Part shown: in pieces, positions 37,651-49,912 of the stretch | How positions within the stretch are numbered: position 1 is the first letter of the stretch | Layout: each line of letters starts with the position of its first letter | Assembly (NCBI RefSeq): GCF_000716875.1 | Contig: NZ_JNWQ01000034.1 | Span: 7,566-71,565 of the forward strand | DNA: 64,000 bases | Direction: 5' to 3' | DNA from: Streptomyces novaecaesareae | GTDB lineage: Bacteria > Actinomycetota > Actinomycetes > Streptomycetales > Streptomycetaceae | The notes under the pieces: model-generated | Told to the model about the DNA's origin: nothing | The model's database searches: none | What the model saw: only the letters and a program-made list of their open reading frames with translations | Position numbers and translations under genes: made by a program

Positions 37651-38469
37651 CTACTCCAGTCTGGCAGCGTGGTCCGGAACGTACTTCTGCAGGTCGCGCG
37701 GGGGCCGCTGGTAGCCGCGCGGGGCCGGGCGGGGCGGCAGCTCGATCTGCGGCGCCCTGATCTCGTGGTACGGCACGGTGGAGAGCAGGTGGGCGATCAT
37801 GTTGATCCGCGCCCGGCGCTTGTCGTCGCTCTCCACCACGTTCCAGGGCGAGTCCGGGACGTCGGTGTGGAAGAACATCTCGTCCTTGGCCCGCGAGTAG
37901 TCCTCCCAGTGGGCGATCGACTCGACGTCCATCGGGGAGAGCTTCCAGCGCTTCATCGGGTCCTCCAGGCGGTCCCGGAAGCGGCGTTCCTGCTCGGTGT
38001 CGCTCACCGAGAACCAGTACTTGCGCAGCAGGATGCCGGCCTCGATCAGCATCCGCTCGAAGGTCGGGCACTGGTGCAGGAACTGCCAGTACTCCTCGTC
38101 GGTGCAGAAGCCCATCACCCGCTCGACCCCGGCGCGGTTGTACCAGCTGCGGTCGAACAGCACGATCTCCCCGGCCGCCGGCAGGTGCTCGACGTACCGC
38201 TGGAAGTACCACTGGGCCTTCTGCCGCTCGGTCGGTGTGGGCAGCGCCGCGACCCGGGCGATGCGCGGGTTCAGGTACTCCGTCACCCGCTTGATCGCTC
38301 CGCCCTTGCCCGCGGCGTCACGCCCCTCGAAGACCACCACCAGCCGGGCGCCCTCGACCCGCACCCACTCCTGGAGCTTCACCAGCTCCTGCTGCAGCCG
38401 CAGCAGCTCCCGCTCGTACGGCTTCCTCGCCAGTCGCTCCGGCTTCGCGGTGCGCTGCTTCCCGGCCAC
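37651..38469 (-). CDS. ppk2: Polyphosphate kinase 2
   Basis: 272 residues. Uses polyphosphate to phosphorylate nucleoside di- or monophosphates. P-loop FEGRDAAGKGGAIK (GRDAAGKGG at 49-57), Walker B LFDRSWYNRAGVE at about 104-116, lid KAQWYFQRYVEHLP. Start taken as the GTG at 38469, which has GGAGGG seven bases upstream, instead of the ORF-maximal ATG 36 bases further up. Length and motifs fit the one-domain PPK2 class. Confidence 0.93.
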   Translation of the reverse strand: MAGKQRTAKPERLARKPYERELLRLQQELVKLQEWVRVEGARLVVVFEGRDAAGKGGAIKRVTEYLNPRIARVAALPTPTERQKAQWYFQRYVEHLPAAGEIVLFDRSWYNRAGVERVMGFCTDEEYWQFLHQCPTFERMLIEAGILLRKYWFSVSDTEQERRFRDRLEDPMKRWKLSPMDVESIAHWEDYSRAKDEMFFHTDVPDSPWNVVESDDKRRARINMIAHLLSTVPYHEIRAPQIELPPRPAPRGYQRPPRDLQKYVPDHAARLE

Positions 38470-38567
38470 CCTCTGACCCTCCGTCCGGCTGGTGCTGATG
38501 CACACTCACCGTAGGCGCAGCACGGCGAGTCCGCAGGCCGGACCGAATGGGACAGGGGAAGCGGTGG

Positions 38568-39077
38568 CTAGACCGCGACGACGAAGGGCTCGGGGTAGCG
38601 GCAGAGCCCGCGCGGGTCGCCGTCGTACGCCGCCAGCGGCAGCGCCTGGAAGTAGGCCTCCGGCACCTCGAACGGGCCGAGGACCTCGTGCCGCCCGGCC
38701 GGCGTGAAGCCGAACCGTGCGTAGTACTCCGGGTCGCCGAGGACGACCACGAGCTTCTCGCCCGCCCCCTCGGCCTCCGACAGCGCGGCCCGGACGACGA
38801 GTTCGCCGACGCCCCTGCGCTGCCACTCGGGCGCCACGGCGACCGGCGCGAGCGCCAGCGCCTCGCCGTCCCCGACCCGCAGCCGGGTCAGCAGCGCGTG
38901 CCCGACCACCAGCCCGGTCTCGTCGACGGCGACCAGCGAGAGCCCGGGCAGCCAGGCCGGATCGCGGCGCAGCGCGTCCACCAGGTCCGCCTCGTCCGGG
39001 CCGGGGAACGCGGCCATGTGGACGCGTCTGGTCGCCGGGGCGTCCTGCGGACATTCGATTCTCGTAGTGACCTGCAT
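38568..39077 (-). CDS. GNAT-family N-acetyltransferase
   Basis: 169 residues. Acetyl-CoA site VAPEWQRRGVGELVVRAAL (R/QxxGxG/A), preceded by LAPVAV strand, and followed by VVVLGDPEYYARFGFTPA, a phrase typical of predicted YhbS-type acetyltransferases. Substrate unknown. GGGAGG ribosome binding site. Isolated unit after the aspS terminator. Confidence 0.9.
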   Translation of the reverse strand: MQVTTRIECPQDAPATRRVHMAAFPGPDEADLVDALRRDPAWLPGLSLVAVDETGLVVGHALLTRLRVGDGEALALAPVAVAPEWQRRGVGELVVRAALSEAEGAGEKLVVVLGDPEYYARFGFTPAGRHEVLGPFEVPEAYFQALPLAAYDGDPRGLCRYPEPFVVAV

Positions 39078-39112
39078 GAGTCACCCTCCCTGTGTCTCAC
39101 ACCGTTGTGGAC

Positions 39113-39146
39113 CGGCCCCGGACGGTGGGTGGACCGTCCGGGGCCG
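39113..39146 (-). terminator. Terminator after aspS
   Basis: Perfect 14-bp stem CGGCCCCGGACGGT / ACCGTCCGGGGCCG with a 6-base loop, 25 bases downstream of the aspS stop on the minus strand. Confidence 0.85.
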
Positions 39147-39171
39147 TTGCAGGCTAGCGGATGACGCGAAG

Positions 39172-40962
39172 TCAGGCCTTGGGCTGTGCCTCGGACTTGG
39201 CGTCCTCGCGGACCTTGGGCTGGGCGTCCACGCCGGCCTCGCGGCGCTGCGCCGGGGTGATCGGGGTCGGGGCCCCGGTCAGCGGGTCGCCGCCGGTGGA
39301 CGTCTTCGGGAAGGCGATGACGTCGCGGATGGTGTCGTACCCGCCGAGCAGGGTGACGATCCGGTCCAGGCCGAAGGCGACACCGCCGTGCGGCGGCGGG
39401 CCGTAGTTGAAGGCGTCCAGCAGGAAGCCGAACTGCGAGGCCGCCTCCTCCTCGGAGAGGCCGATCGCGTCGAACGCCCGCTTCTGCACGTCGCGCTGGT
39501 GGATACGGATCGAACCGCCGCCCAGCTCCGAGCCGTTGAGGACCAGGTCGTACGCGTTGGACAGCGCCGCGCCCGGGTCGGTGTCGAAGGTGTCCAGCGA
39601 CTCCCGGGTCGGGGCGGTGAACGGGTGGTGCACCGCGTGCCAGCCCTGGAACGCGCCCTTGTCGTCCTCGATCGGCTCGAACATCGGGAAGTCGACGACC
39701 CAGAGGAAGGCCCACGTCGACTCGTCGATCAGGCCGCAGCGGCGGCCGATCTCCAGACGGGCGGCGCCGAGCAGCTCCTGCGAGGCGCGCTCCTTGCCGG
39801 CGGCGAAGAAGACCGCGTCGCCGTTCTTGGCGCCCGCGGCGGCGGCCAGGCCGGCCAGGTGCTCCTCGGAGAGGTTCTTGGCGACCGGGCCGCGCAGCTC
39901 GCCGGTCTCGGCGTCGATCAGCACGTAGGCCAGGCCCTTGGCGCCGCGCGCCTTGGCCCAGTCCTGCCAGGCGTCCAGCTGCTTGCGCGGCTGCGAGGCG
40001 CCGCCGGGCATGACCACGGCGCCGACGTACGGGGCCTGGAAGACGCGGAACTCGGTGCCCTTGAAGTACTCGGTGAGGTCGGTGAGTTCCTGGCCGAAGC
40101 GGACGTCCGGCTTGTCGGAGCCGTAGCGGCCCATGGCGTCCGCGTAGGTCATCCGCGGCAGCGGGTTGGGGACCTCGTAGCCGTGCACCTCGCGCCAGAC
40201 GGCGCCGATGATCTTCTCGCCGAGGGCCAGGATGTCCTCCTGGTCGACGAAGGAGGCCTCGATGTCCAGCTGGGTGAACTCCGGCTGGCGGTCGGCGCGG
40301 AAGTCCTCGTCGCGGAAGCAGCGGGCGATCTGGTAGTAGCGCTCCATGCCGGCCACCATCAGCAGCTGCTTGAACAGCTGGGGCGACTGCGGCAGCGCGT
40401 ACCAGTGGCCGGGCTGCAGGCGGACCGGGACGAGGAAGTCGCGGGCGCCCTCGGGGGTGGAGCGGGTGAGGTACGGGGTCTCGATGTCGAGGAAGTCGTT
40501 CTCCTCCATCACCCGGCGGATGATGTTGTTGACCTTCGAGCGCAGCCGCAGGCCCTTGGCCGGGCCCTCGCGGCGCAGGTCCAGGTAGCGGTAGCGCAGC
40601 CGGACCTCCTCGTTGACGGTGCCCGGCTCGTACTCGGCGACGGGGAAGGGCAGCGGGGCGGCCTCGGAGAGCACCTCGATCGCGCTGACCACGACCTCGA
40701 CGGCGCCGGTCGGGATGTCCGGGTTCTCGTTGCCCTCGGGGCGGACCCGGACGTCGCCGACGACCTTGACGCAGTACTCGGCGCGCAGGCCGTGCACCGA
40801 GTCCAGGTCGCGGACCACGATCTGCACGGTGCCGGAGGCGTCGCGCAGGTCGATGAAGGCCACGCCGCCGTGGTCGCGGCGGCGGGCGACCCAGCCGGCC
40901 AGGGTGACGGTGGTGCCTGCGTGCTCCGGGCGGAGCGTGCCCGCGTCGTGCGTGCGGATCAC
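39172..40962 (-). CDS. aspS: Aspartyl-tRNA synthetase
   Basis: 596 residues, bacterial-type class II synthetase: N-terminal OB fold ([24 protein letters not shown]), motif 2 [23 protein letters not shown] insertion ([25 protein letters not shown]), [31 protein letters not shown] and motif 3 FGLDR. C-terminal 35 residues are a variable tail. GTG start in a GTGA overlap with the hisS stop. Confidence 0.97.
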   Translation of the reverse strand: MIRTHDAGTLRPEHAGTTVTLAGWVARRRDHGGVAFIDLRDASGTVQIVVRDLDSVHGLRAEYCVKVVGDVRVRPEGNENPDIPTGAVEVVVSAIEVLSEAAPLPFPVAEYEPGTVNEEVRLRYRYLDLRREGPAKGLRLRSKVNNIIRRVMEENDFLDIETPYLTRSTPEGARDFLVPVRLQPGHWYALPQSPQLFKQLLMVAGMERYYQIARCFRDEDFRADRQPEFTQLDIEASFVDQEDILALGEKIIGAVWREVHGYEVPNPLPRMTYADAMGRYGSDKPDVRFGQELTDLTEYFKGTEFRVFQAPYVGAVVMPGGASQPRKQLDAWQDWAKARGAKGLAYVLIDAETGELRGPVAKNLSEEHLAGLAAAAGAKNGDAVFFAAGKERASQELLGAARLEIGRRCGLIDESTWAFLWVVDFPMFEPIEDDKGAFQGWHAVHHPFTAPTRESLDTFDTDPGAALSNAYDLVLNGSELGGGSIRIHQRDVQKRAFDAIGLSEEEAASQFGFLLDAFNYGPPPHGGVAFGLDRIVTLLGGYDTIRDVIAFPKTSTGGDPLTGAPTPITPAQRREAGVDAQPKVREDAKSEAQPKA

Positions 40963-42221
40963 AGCTGCTTCTCCTTCAGGGTGGTGACGAGTGCGTCGAG
41001 GGCGACGGGGGACTGCTCGCCGGTGCTCATGTCCTTGAGCTGGACGACGCCCTCGGCGAGGTCCCGGTCCCCGGCGATCAGGGCGAAGCGGGCGCCGGAC
41101 CGGTCGGCGGACTTCATGGCGTTCTTGATGCTCTTGACGCCGAAGGCGAGGTCGGTGGCCACGCCGGCCCGGCGCAGCTCGATCACCTTGGCGAACAGGA
41201 CGTTCTTGGCCTCCTCGCCGAGCGCGACCGCGTACACGGCGGTGGCGGGCGGCAGGTCGAGGGTGACGCCCTCGGCCTCCAGGGCGAGGAAGGTGCGGTC
41301 CACCCCGAGGGCCCAGCCGACGGACGGCAGCGCCGGGCCGCCGATCATCTCGGACAGGCCGTCGTAGCGGCCGCCGCCGCCGATCGCGGACTGCGCGCCG
41401 AGGCCGTTGTGCACGAACTCGAAGGTGGTGCGGGTGTAGTAGTCCAGGCCGCGGACCAGCTTCGGGTCGTCGACGAAGGCCACGCCGGCCGCGGTGAGCA
41501 ACTCGCGGACCTTCTCGTCGTACGCCTTGCAGTCCTCGCAGAGGAAGTCGCGCAGCATCGGCGCGTCGGTCAGCTGGGCCTGCACCGCCTCGCGCTTGTC
41601 GTCGAGGACACGCAGCGGGTTGATCTCGGCGCGGCGGCGGGTGTCCTCGTCCAGGTCGAGGCCGGAGAGGAACTCGATCAGCGCGGCGCGGTAGACCGGG
41701 CGGCACTGCTTGTCGCCGAGGCTGTTGAGCAGCAGGCTGTAGTTGCTCAGGCCCAGCGAGCGGAAGGCGTCGTCGGCCAGGATGATCAGCTCGGCGTCCA
41801 GCGCCGGGTCCTCGGCGCCGATCGCCTCGGCTCCGACCTGGGAGAACTGGCGGTAACGGCCCTTCTGGGCGCGCTCGTAGCGGTAGTACGAGCCGGAGTA
41901 CCAGAGCTTGACCGGCAGGTTGCCCTGCTTGTGCAGGTTGGCCTGGAGCGCGGCGCGCAGGACCGAGGCGGTGCCCTCCGGGCGCAGCGCGAGCTCGTCG
42001 CCGCCCTTGGTGGTGAGGGTGTACATCTCCTTGGTCACGATGTCGGTGGACTCGCCGACGCCGCGGGAGAACAGCTTCACGTCCTCGAAGACCGGGGTCT
42101 CGACGTAGCCGTAGCCGGCCCGCCGGGCGGGCGCGGCGATGCGCTCGCGGATCGCCAGGAAGGTCGCGGAGCTGGGGGGCAGCAGGTCGTAGGTGCCCTT
42201 GGGGGCGGTGAAGGTGCTCAA
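40959..42221 (-). CDS. hisS: Histidyl-tRNA synthetase
   Basis: 420 residues, class IIa. Motif 1 region [26 protein letters not shown], motif 2 [13 protein letters not shown] and [20 protein letters not shown], histidine A motif [26 protein letters not shown] motif 3 region, C-terminal anticodon-binding domain. Co-transcribed with aspS and just after the MBL hydrolase gene. Confidence 0.97.
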   Translation of the reverse strand: MSTFTAPKGTYDLLPPSSATFLAIRERIAAPARRAGYGYVETPVFEDVKLFSRGVGESTDIVTKEMYTLTTKGGDELALRPEGTASVLRAALQANLHKQGNLPVKLWYSGSYYRYERAQKGRYRQFSQVGAEAIGAEDPALDAELIILADDAFRSLGLSNYSLLLNSLGDKQCRPVYRAALIEFLSGLDLDEDTRRRAEINPLRVLDDKREAVQAQLTDAPMLRDFLCEDCKAYDEKVRELLTAAGVAFVDDPKLVRGLDYYTRTTFEFVHNGLGAQSAIGGGGRYDGLSEMIGGPALPSVGWALGVDRTFLALEAEGVTLDLPPATAVYAVALGEEAKNVLFAKVIELRRAGVATDLAFGVKSIKNAMKSADRSGARFALIAGDRDLAEGVVQLKDMSTGEQSPVALDALVTTLKEKQL

Positions 42222-42233
42222 CTTCTCTATCCG

Positions 42234-42941
42234 TCACATTCCTCGTCGCGGGAAAGCCGGGGCGCCGACCGCCCCCGCTGCCTGTCGGAGGTAGGGGTTG
42301 GTGGCGCGCTCACGGCCGATGGTGGTCTGTCCGCCGTGGCCGGAGAGGACCACGGTGGTGTCGTCGAGGGGCAGGCACACCCGGGCCAGCGACGTCATGA
42401 TCGCCTCGCTGTCCCCGCCCGGGAGGTCGGTACGCCCGATGGAGCCGGCGAACAGCAGGTCGCCCGAGAACAGCACCGGGGGGAGGTCCTCGGCACCGGG
42501 CGTCCGGAAGGTCACCGACCCCTTGGTATGGCCCGGGGCGTGGTCCACGGTGAGCTGCAGGCCGGCCAGCTCCAGCACGCTGCGGTCGGTGAGTTCGCGC
42601 ACGTCGTCGGGCTCGCCGACGGTGATCTCGCCCATCAGCTGGGTGCCCAGGGAGCGGCCGAGCGCCTTCTCCGGGTCGGACATCATGTACCGGTCCTCGG
42701 GGTGGATCCAGGCCGGGACGCCGCGGGCGCCGCAGACCGGGACCACCGAGGCCACGTGGTCGATGTGGCCGTGCGTGAGCAGCACGGCGACGGGCTTCAG
42801 CCGGTGCTCGCGCACCATTTCCTCGACGCCGCGGGCCGCTTGGTGGCCGGGATCGACGATGACGCACTCCTCGCCCGCCGCCGGAGCGACCAGGTAGCAG
42901 TTGGTGCCCCAGGCTCCAGCGGGGAATCCGGCGATGAACAC
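42234..42941 (-). CDS. Metallo-beta-lactamase-fold hydrolase (glyoxalase II-like)
   Basis: 235 residues. Zinc motif THGHIDHV (HxHxDH), third ligand [10 protein letters not shown], fourth FSGDLLF and final His GHGGQTTIG, all intact. Opening [19 protein letters not shown] is the usual start in streptomycetes; the GTG at 42941 has AAGGA upstream. Substrate not known; thioester hydrolysis is the family role. Upstream of hisS and aspS. Confidence 0.9.
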   Translation of the reverse strand: MFIAGFPAGAWGTNCYLVAPAAGEECVIVDPGHQAARGVEEMVREHRLKPVAVLLTHGHIDHVASVVPVCGARGVPAWIHPEDRYMMSDPEKALGRSLGTQLMGEITVGEPDDVRELTDRSVLELAGLQLTVDHAPGHTKGSVTFRTPGAEDLPPVLFSGDLLFAGSIGRTDLPGGDSEAIMTSLARVCLPLDDTTVVLSGHGGQTTIGRERATNPYLRQAAGAVGAPAFPRRGM

Positions 42942-43122
42942 GCGCGTCCTTCGGGTGTGCGGCGGTCGGTTTGCGAGAACCACCAGGAGTGATGCTGCGA
43001 ATCCGTTATTCAGGGGCAGCCTACCGGCGGTCCGGTCCCGGTTGCGAACCAGATGGCGGGCCGGGCGCGACCGTCCGACGGGTCCGTTGTCAGGTTCACC
43101 GTGTTCTTACGGGCCCGGTCCC

Positions 43123-43128
43123 TACACT
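43123..43128 (+). promoter_or_regulatory. Possible -10 box for the cyclophilin gene
   Basis: TACACT, 74 bases before the GTG of the cyclophilin gene in the 261-base divergent interval 42942-43202. The -35 is poor. Nothing else definite is seen in the interval. Confidence 0.3.
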
Positions 43129-43202
43129 TGGCCGCCGAGGGATGCGATGATCCGCTCCGGAATCCATCCACTTTTCCCGCACATCCGTAGGAGACACGGC
43201 CG

Positions 43203-44048
<846 letters not shown>

Positions 44049-44164
44049 CCAGTTCCGGGGCCGCCCGCGAGCAGTGTCCGCGACACCCTCGGCCGGCCCC
44101 GGCCCGAAATCGCCCGGCCCGGATGCGGACAGCACCGGGCCTGGTCGCCTATGTTGGCGTTGTA

Positions 44165-44170
44165 TAGGGT
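44165..44170 (+). promoter_or_regulatory. Possible -10 box for the DUF349 gene
   Basis: TAGGGT (within TATAGGGT) about 145 bases before the DUF349 start, in the otherwise gene-free interval 44049-44312. It resembles TAGRRT actinomycete -10 boxes; no clear -35. Confidence 0.35.
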
Positions 44171-44312
44171 GCCCGGACCCGCCTAGCCGTCACCCTCGGC
44201 AGAAAGGCACGGCGGACGGGGACGGCGGACTCATCGGTCCGCCGCACATCAACTGTGGACGACGGTCGCGCGCCGCCCCGGCGCGGGCGCGACGTCATGT
44301 GGAGGACGCGCT

Positions 44313-45542
44313 ATGAGCAGCGACCCGTGGGGCCGTGTGGACGAGCAGGGCACGGTCTACGTCAGGACGGCCGACGGCGAACGCGTCGTGGGTTCCTGGC
44401 AGGCCGGCTCGCCCGAGGAGGCCCTCGCCTACTTCGAGCGCAAGTACCAGGGCATCGAGGTGGAGATCGGCCTGCTGGAGAAGCGGGTGCGCACCACCGA
44501 CCTGGCCGCCAAGGACGCCCAGACCGCGCTGGAGCACCTGCGCGCCCAGGTGGTCGAGGGGCACGCGGTCGGTGACCTGGAGGCCCTGGCCAAGCGGCTG
44601 GACACGCTCGCCGGCGAGATCGAGAGCCGGCGCGAGGAGCGCAAGGCCGCCCGCGCCAAGGCCCAGGACGAGGCCCGCTCGGCCAAGGAGGCGCTGGTCG
44701 CCGAGGCCGAGCAGCTCGCCGAGTCCACCCAGTGGCGGGAGGCCGGGGACCGGCTGCGCGCGCTGGTGGACACCTGGAAGGGCCTGCCGCGGCTGGACCG
44801 CAAGAGCGACGACGAGCTGTGGCACCGCTTCTCGCACGCCCGCTCGGTCTTCTCCAAGCACCGCAAGGCGCACTTCGCCACCCTGGACGCCGAGCGCGAC
44901 AAGGCCCGGCAGACCAAGGAGGCGCTGGTCGCCGAGGCCGAGGCGCTGTCCTCGTCCACGGACTGGGGCAGCACCGCGGCGTCCTACCGCGACCTGATGG
45001 CGCGCTGGAAGGCCGCCGGCCGGGCCCAGCGGGACATCGAGGACGAGCTGTGGGCGCGGTTCCGCGGCGCGCAGGACGTCTTCTTCCAGGCCCGTTCCGC
45101 GGTGTTCAGCGAGCGGGACGCCGAGCAGGTGGAGAACCAGAAGCTCAAGGAGGCGCTGGCCACCGAGGCCGAGGCGATCCTGCCGATCACCGACCTGAAG
45201 GCCGCCAAGGCCGCGCTGCGCGAGGTGAACGAGCGCTGGGAGGCGATCGGGCACGTGCCGCGCGAGGTCCGTCCGAAGCTGGACGGTCGGCTGAACGCGG
45301 TCGAGCGGGCGATCCGCGAGGCCGAGGACGCCGAGTGGAAGCGCTCCAACCCGGAGGCCAAGGCCCGTGCGGCCGGCATGGTCGGCCTGTTCCAGGCCAA
45401 GGCCGACAAGATCCAGGCCGACCTGGACAAGGCCCGCGCGGCCGGCAACGCCGGCCGGACGGCCAAGCTGGAGTCCGAGCTGGCCGGTGTGCAGACGCTG
45501 CTGGAGCAGGCGCACAAGAGCCAGGAGGAGTTCAGCGGCTGA
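44313..45542 (+). CDS. DUF349 protein
   Basis: 409 residues. Conserved N-terminus (PWGRVDEQGTVYVRTADGERVVGSWQAGSPEEAL) followed by three to four helical DUF349 repeats, each with a W...LWxRFxxAxxxxF pattern (DDELWHRFSHARSVFSKHR, EDELWARFRGAQDVFFQAR). Highly charged and coiled-coil-like. A conserved neighbour of rsh in streptomycetes; function unknown, although some DUF349 proteins bind RNA or nucleotides. GGAGG ribosome binding site. Confidence 0.93.
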   Translation: MSSDPWGRVDEQGTVYVRTADGERVVGSWQAGSPEEALAYFERKYQGIEVEIGLLEKRVRTTDLAAKDAQTALEHLRAQVVEGHAVGDLEALAKRLDTLAGEIESRREERKAARAKAQDEARSAKEALVAEAEQLAESTQWREAGDRLRALVDTWKGLPRLDRKSDDELWHRFSHARSVFSKHRKAHFATLDAERDKARQTKEALVAEAEALSSSTDWGSTAASYRDLMARWKAAGRAQRDIEDELWARFRGAQDVFFQARSAVFSERDAEQVENQKLKEALATEAEAILPITDLKAAKAALREVNERWEAIGHVPREVRPKLDGRLNAVERAIREAEDAEWKRSNPEAKARAAGMVGLFQAKADKIQADLDKARAAGNAGRTAKLESELAGVQTLLEQAHKSQEEFSG

Positions 45543-45580
45543 TCGCGGAGCCGTACGAACGCCGAAACGCCGAAACGCCG

Positions 45581-45610
45581 AAGGGGCCCCAGGATCACCT
45601 GGGGCCCCTT
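45581..45610. terminator. Bidirectional terminator between DUF349 gene and rsh
   Basis: AAGGGGCCCCAGG-atca-CCTGGGGCCCCTT, a 13-bp perfect stem with a 4-base loop between convergent stops. Confidence 0.85.
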
Positions 45611-45620
45611 CCCGTGTCCG

Positions 45621-48050
<2,430 letters not shown>

Positions 48051-48179
48051 GGACAACTCCTCGGGGCACCGGGCCGGCCCCTGCCGGGGCCCGAACGAAC
48101 GGGGACAACCGGGAGGGGATGAATCTTCATGGTACCGAGCCGGGCGCCCCGGTGTTCATCCGGCCGGGCCCGGAAACGC

Positions 48180-48216
48180 AAGGGGCGGCGGTCGGGTGTG
48201 CCGACCGCCGCCCCTT
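48180..48216 (-). terminator. Terminator after apt
   Basis: AAGGGGCGGCGGTCGG with its complement CCGACCGCCGCCCCTT, 5-base loop, directly after the apt stop on the minus strand and before relA. Confidence 0.85.
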
Positions 48217-48228
48217 CGCGTACGTACC

Positions 48229-48780
48229 TCAGACCGTGACCAGCGTCTCCAGCGGAGCGCCGGCCAGGTGCCCGGCCAGCCGCTCGCGGCCGTCCAGGAA
48301 GCCCAGCTCCATCAGCACCACGACGCCCACCAGCTCGGCGCCGGCCTCCTTCACCAGGTCCAGCGAGGCGCCGATGGTGCCGCCGGTGGCCAGCACGTCG
48401 TCCACCACCAGCACCCGCTCACCGGGCGCGAAGGCGTCGCACTGCACCTCCAGCGTCGCCGAGCCGTACTCCAGCTCGTACGAGCGCCGGAACACGTCGC
48501 CGGGCAGCTTGCCCTGCTTGCGGATCGGCACGAAGCCGAGCCCGGCCGCGAAGGCCGCCGGGGCCGCCAGCACGAAACCGCGGGCCTCCAGGCCCACCAC
48601 CTTGGTCGCCCCGAGCTCCTTGGCCCGGTCGGCGAGCGCCCGGGTGAGGGCGGCGAACGCCTCGGCGTCGGCGAGCAGCGGCGCGATGTCCTTGAACAGC
48701 ACACCCGGCTTCGGGTAGTCCGGGACGTCCCGGATGCGGCTGTTCAGCAGCTCGGCCAGTGTGGTGTCGGCGGTGGTCAC
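48229..48780 (-). CDS. apt: Adenine phosphoribosyltransferase
   Basis: 183 residues; salvages adenine to AMP using PRPP. PRPP loop VLVVDDVLATGGTIGASLDL, VGLEARGFVLAAPAAFAAGLGFVPIRKQGKLPG, and PKPGVLFKDIAPLL at the N-terminus. GTG start after GAGG. 27 bases after secF. Confidence 0.96.
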   Translation of the reverse strand: MTTADTTLAELLNSRIRDVPDYPKPGVLFKDIAPLLADAEAFAALTRALADRAKELGATKVVGLEARGFVLAAPAAFAAGLGFVPIRKQGKLPGDVFRRSYELEYGSATLEVQCDAFAPGERVLVVDDVLATGGTIGASLDLVKEAGAELVGVVVLMELGFLDGRERLAGHLAGAPLETLVTV

Positions 48781-48807
48781 GGTGTGTCCTCGGGGTCGTG
48801 GTACGGA

Positions 48808-49908
48808 TCAGCGCTTGGTGGAGGGACGGCCCTTGGCACGCGAGGTGCCGGCCGCCCGGCCGCGCTGACCGACCATACCCGCAGGCTGGCCGTCCTCCGC
48901 GAGCTCGCCCTCGGGCACCGCGTCCGAGACCTCGGACTTGGCGGCCGCGGCGGCCCGGTGCTGCAGGACGCGCTTGCGCAGCGCCTTCAGCTCCGGCTGC
49001 TCCTCCTTGAGCTGCGCCAGCAGCGGGGTGGCGACGCAGATCGAGGAGTAGGCACCGGCCGCGAGACCGATGAACAGCGCGAGCGAGATGTCGTTCAGCG
49101 TGCCGGCGCCCAGGATGCCGCCACCGATGAACAGCAGCGCGGCGACCGGCAGCAGCGCGACCACGGTGGTGTTGAGCGAGCGCACCAGGGTCTGGTTGAG
49201 GCCCGCGTTGGCGGCCTCGCTGTAGGTGAGCTTGTTCTGCTTGGTGATCCCCTTGGTGTTCTCCTTCACGGTGTCGAAGACGACGACCGTGTCGTAGAGG
49301 GAGTAACCGAGGATCGTCAGGAAGCCGATCACCGTACCCGGGGTGACCTCGAAGCCCACCAGGGCGTAGACGCCGATGGTGATCAGGAGGTCGTGGATGA
49401 GGGCGACCAGCGCGGCCACCGCCATCCGCCACTCGAAGGCGATCGCCAGGTAGGCCGTCACCAGGATCATGAAGATGATCAGACCGGTGAGTGCCTTGTT
49501 GGAGATCTGCTTGCCCCAGCTGGGGCCGATCACCTGGGCCTCGACGGTGTCCAGCGGAACGCCGATCTTCTCGGCGAGCTGCGAACGCACCTCGTCCGAG
49601 CTCTTCGGCTCCTCGGTGCTGACCTGGATCCGGATCTTGCCGTTGTCGGTCGACTGCACCAGCGGGTGCGAGGAGACGACCTGGTCGGCCGTCTCCTGAG
49701 CCTGGGAGACGGTCAGACCGGGCTTGGCCACGGTGTAGACCGAGCCGCCCTTGAACTCGATGCCCAGGTGCAGGCCCATGGCCAGCCCGATCGCCGCGAC
49801 CAGCACGATCACGCCGGAGATGGAGTACCAGACCTTGCGGCGTCCGACGAAGTCGAAGCTGACCTCGCCCTGGTAGAGCCGGTGGCCCAGATTGGAGAAG
49901 CGCGACAC
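48808..49908 (-). CDS. secF: Protein-export membrane protein SecF
   Basis: 366 residues, six predicted transmembrane helices with an extracytoplasmic P1-like domain between helices I and II. Motifs GIEFKGGSVYTV, TIGFLTILGYSLYDTVVVFDTVKEN and SLNTTVVALLPVAALLFIGGG. Works with SecD using the proton gradient to complete Sec export. GTG start 4 bases after secD stop, strong GAAGGAGG. C-terminal 60 residues form a cytoplasmic charged tail. Confidence 0.96.
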   Translation of the reverse strand: MSRFSNLGHRLYQGEVSFDFVGRRKVWYSISGVIVLVAAIGLAMGLHLGIEFKGGSVYTVAKPGLTVSQAQETADQVVSSHPLVQSTDNGKIRIQVSTEEPKSSDEVRSQLAEKIGVPLDTVEAQVIGPSWGKQISNKALTGLIIFMILVTAYLAIAFEWRMAVAALVALIHDLLITIGVYALVGFEVTPGTVIGFLTILGYSLYDTVVVFDTVKENTKGITKQNKLTYSEAANAGLNQTLVRSLNTTVVALLPVAALLFIGGGILGAGTLNDISLALFIGLAAGAYSSICVATPLLAQLKEEQPELKALRKRVLQHRAAAAAKSEVSDAVPEGELAEDGQPAGMVGQRGRAAGTSRAKGRPSTKR

Positions 49909-49912
49909 GGTG

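Noticed and set aside
39172..42237. Single minus-strand open frame of 1021 codons covering aspS and hisS
   Set aside because: The upstream half is hisS in a wrong frame; hisS motifs are in the overlapping frame and aspS starts at the GTG at 40962 in a GTGA overlap. Not a fusion protein.
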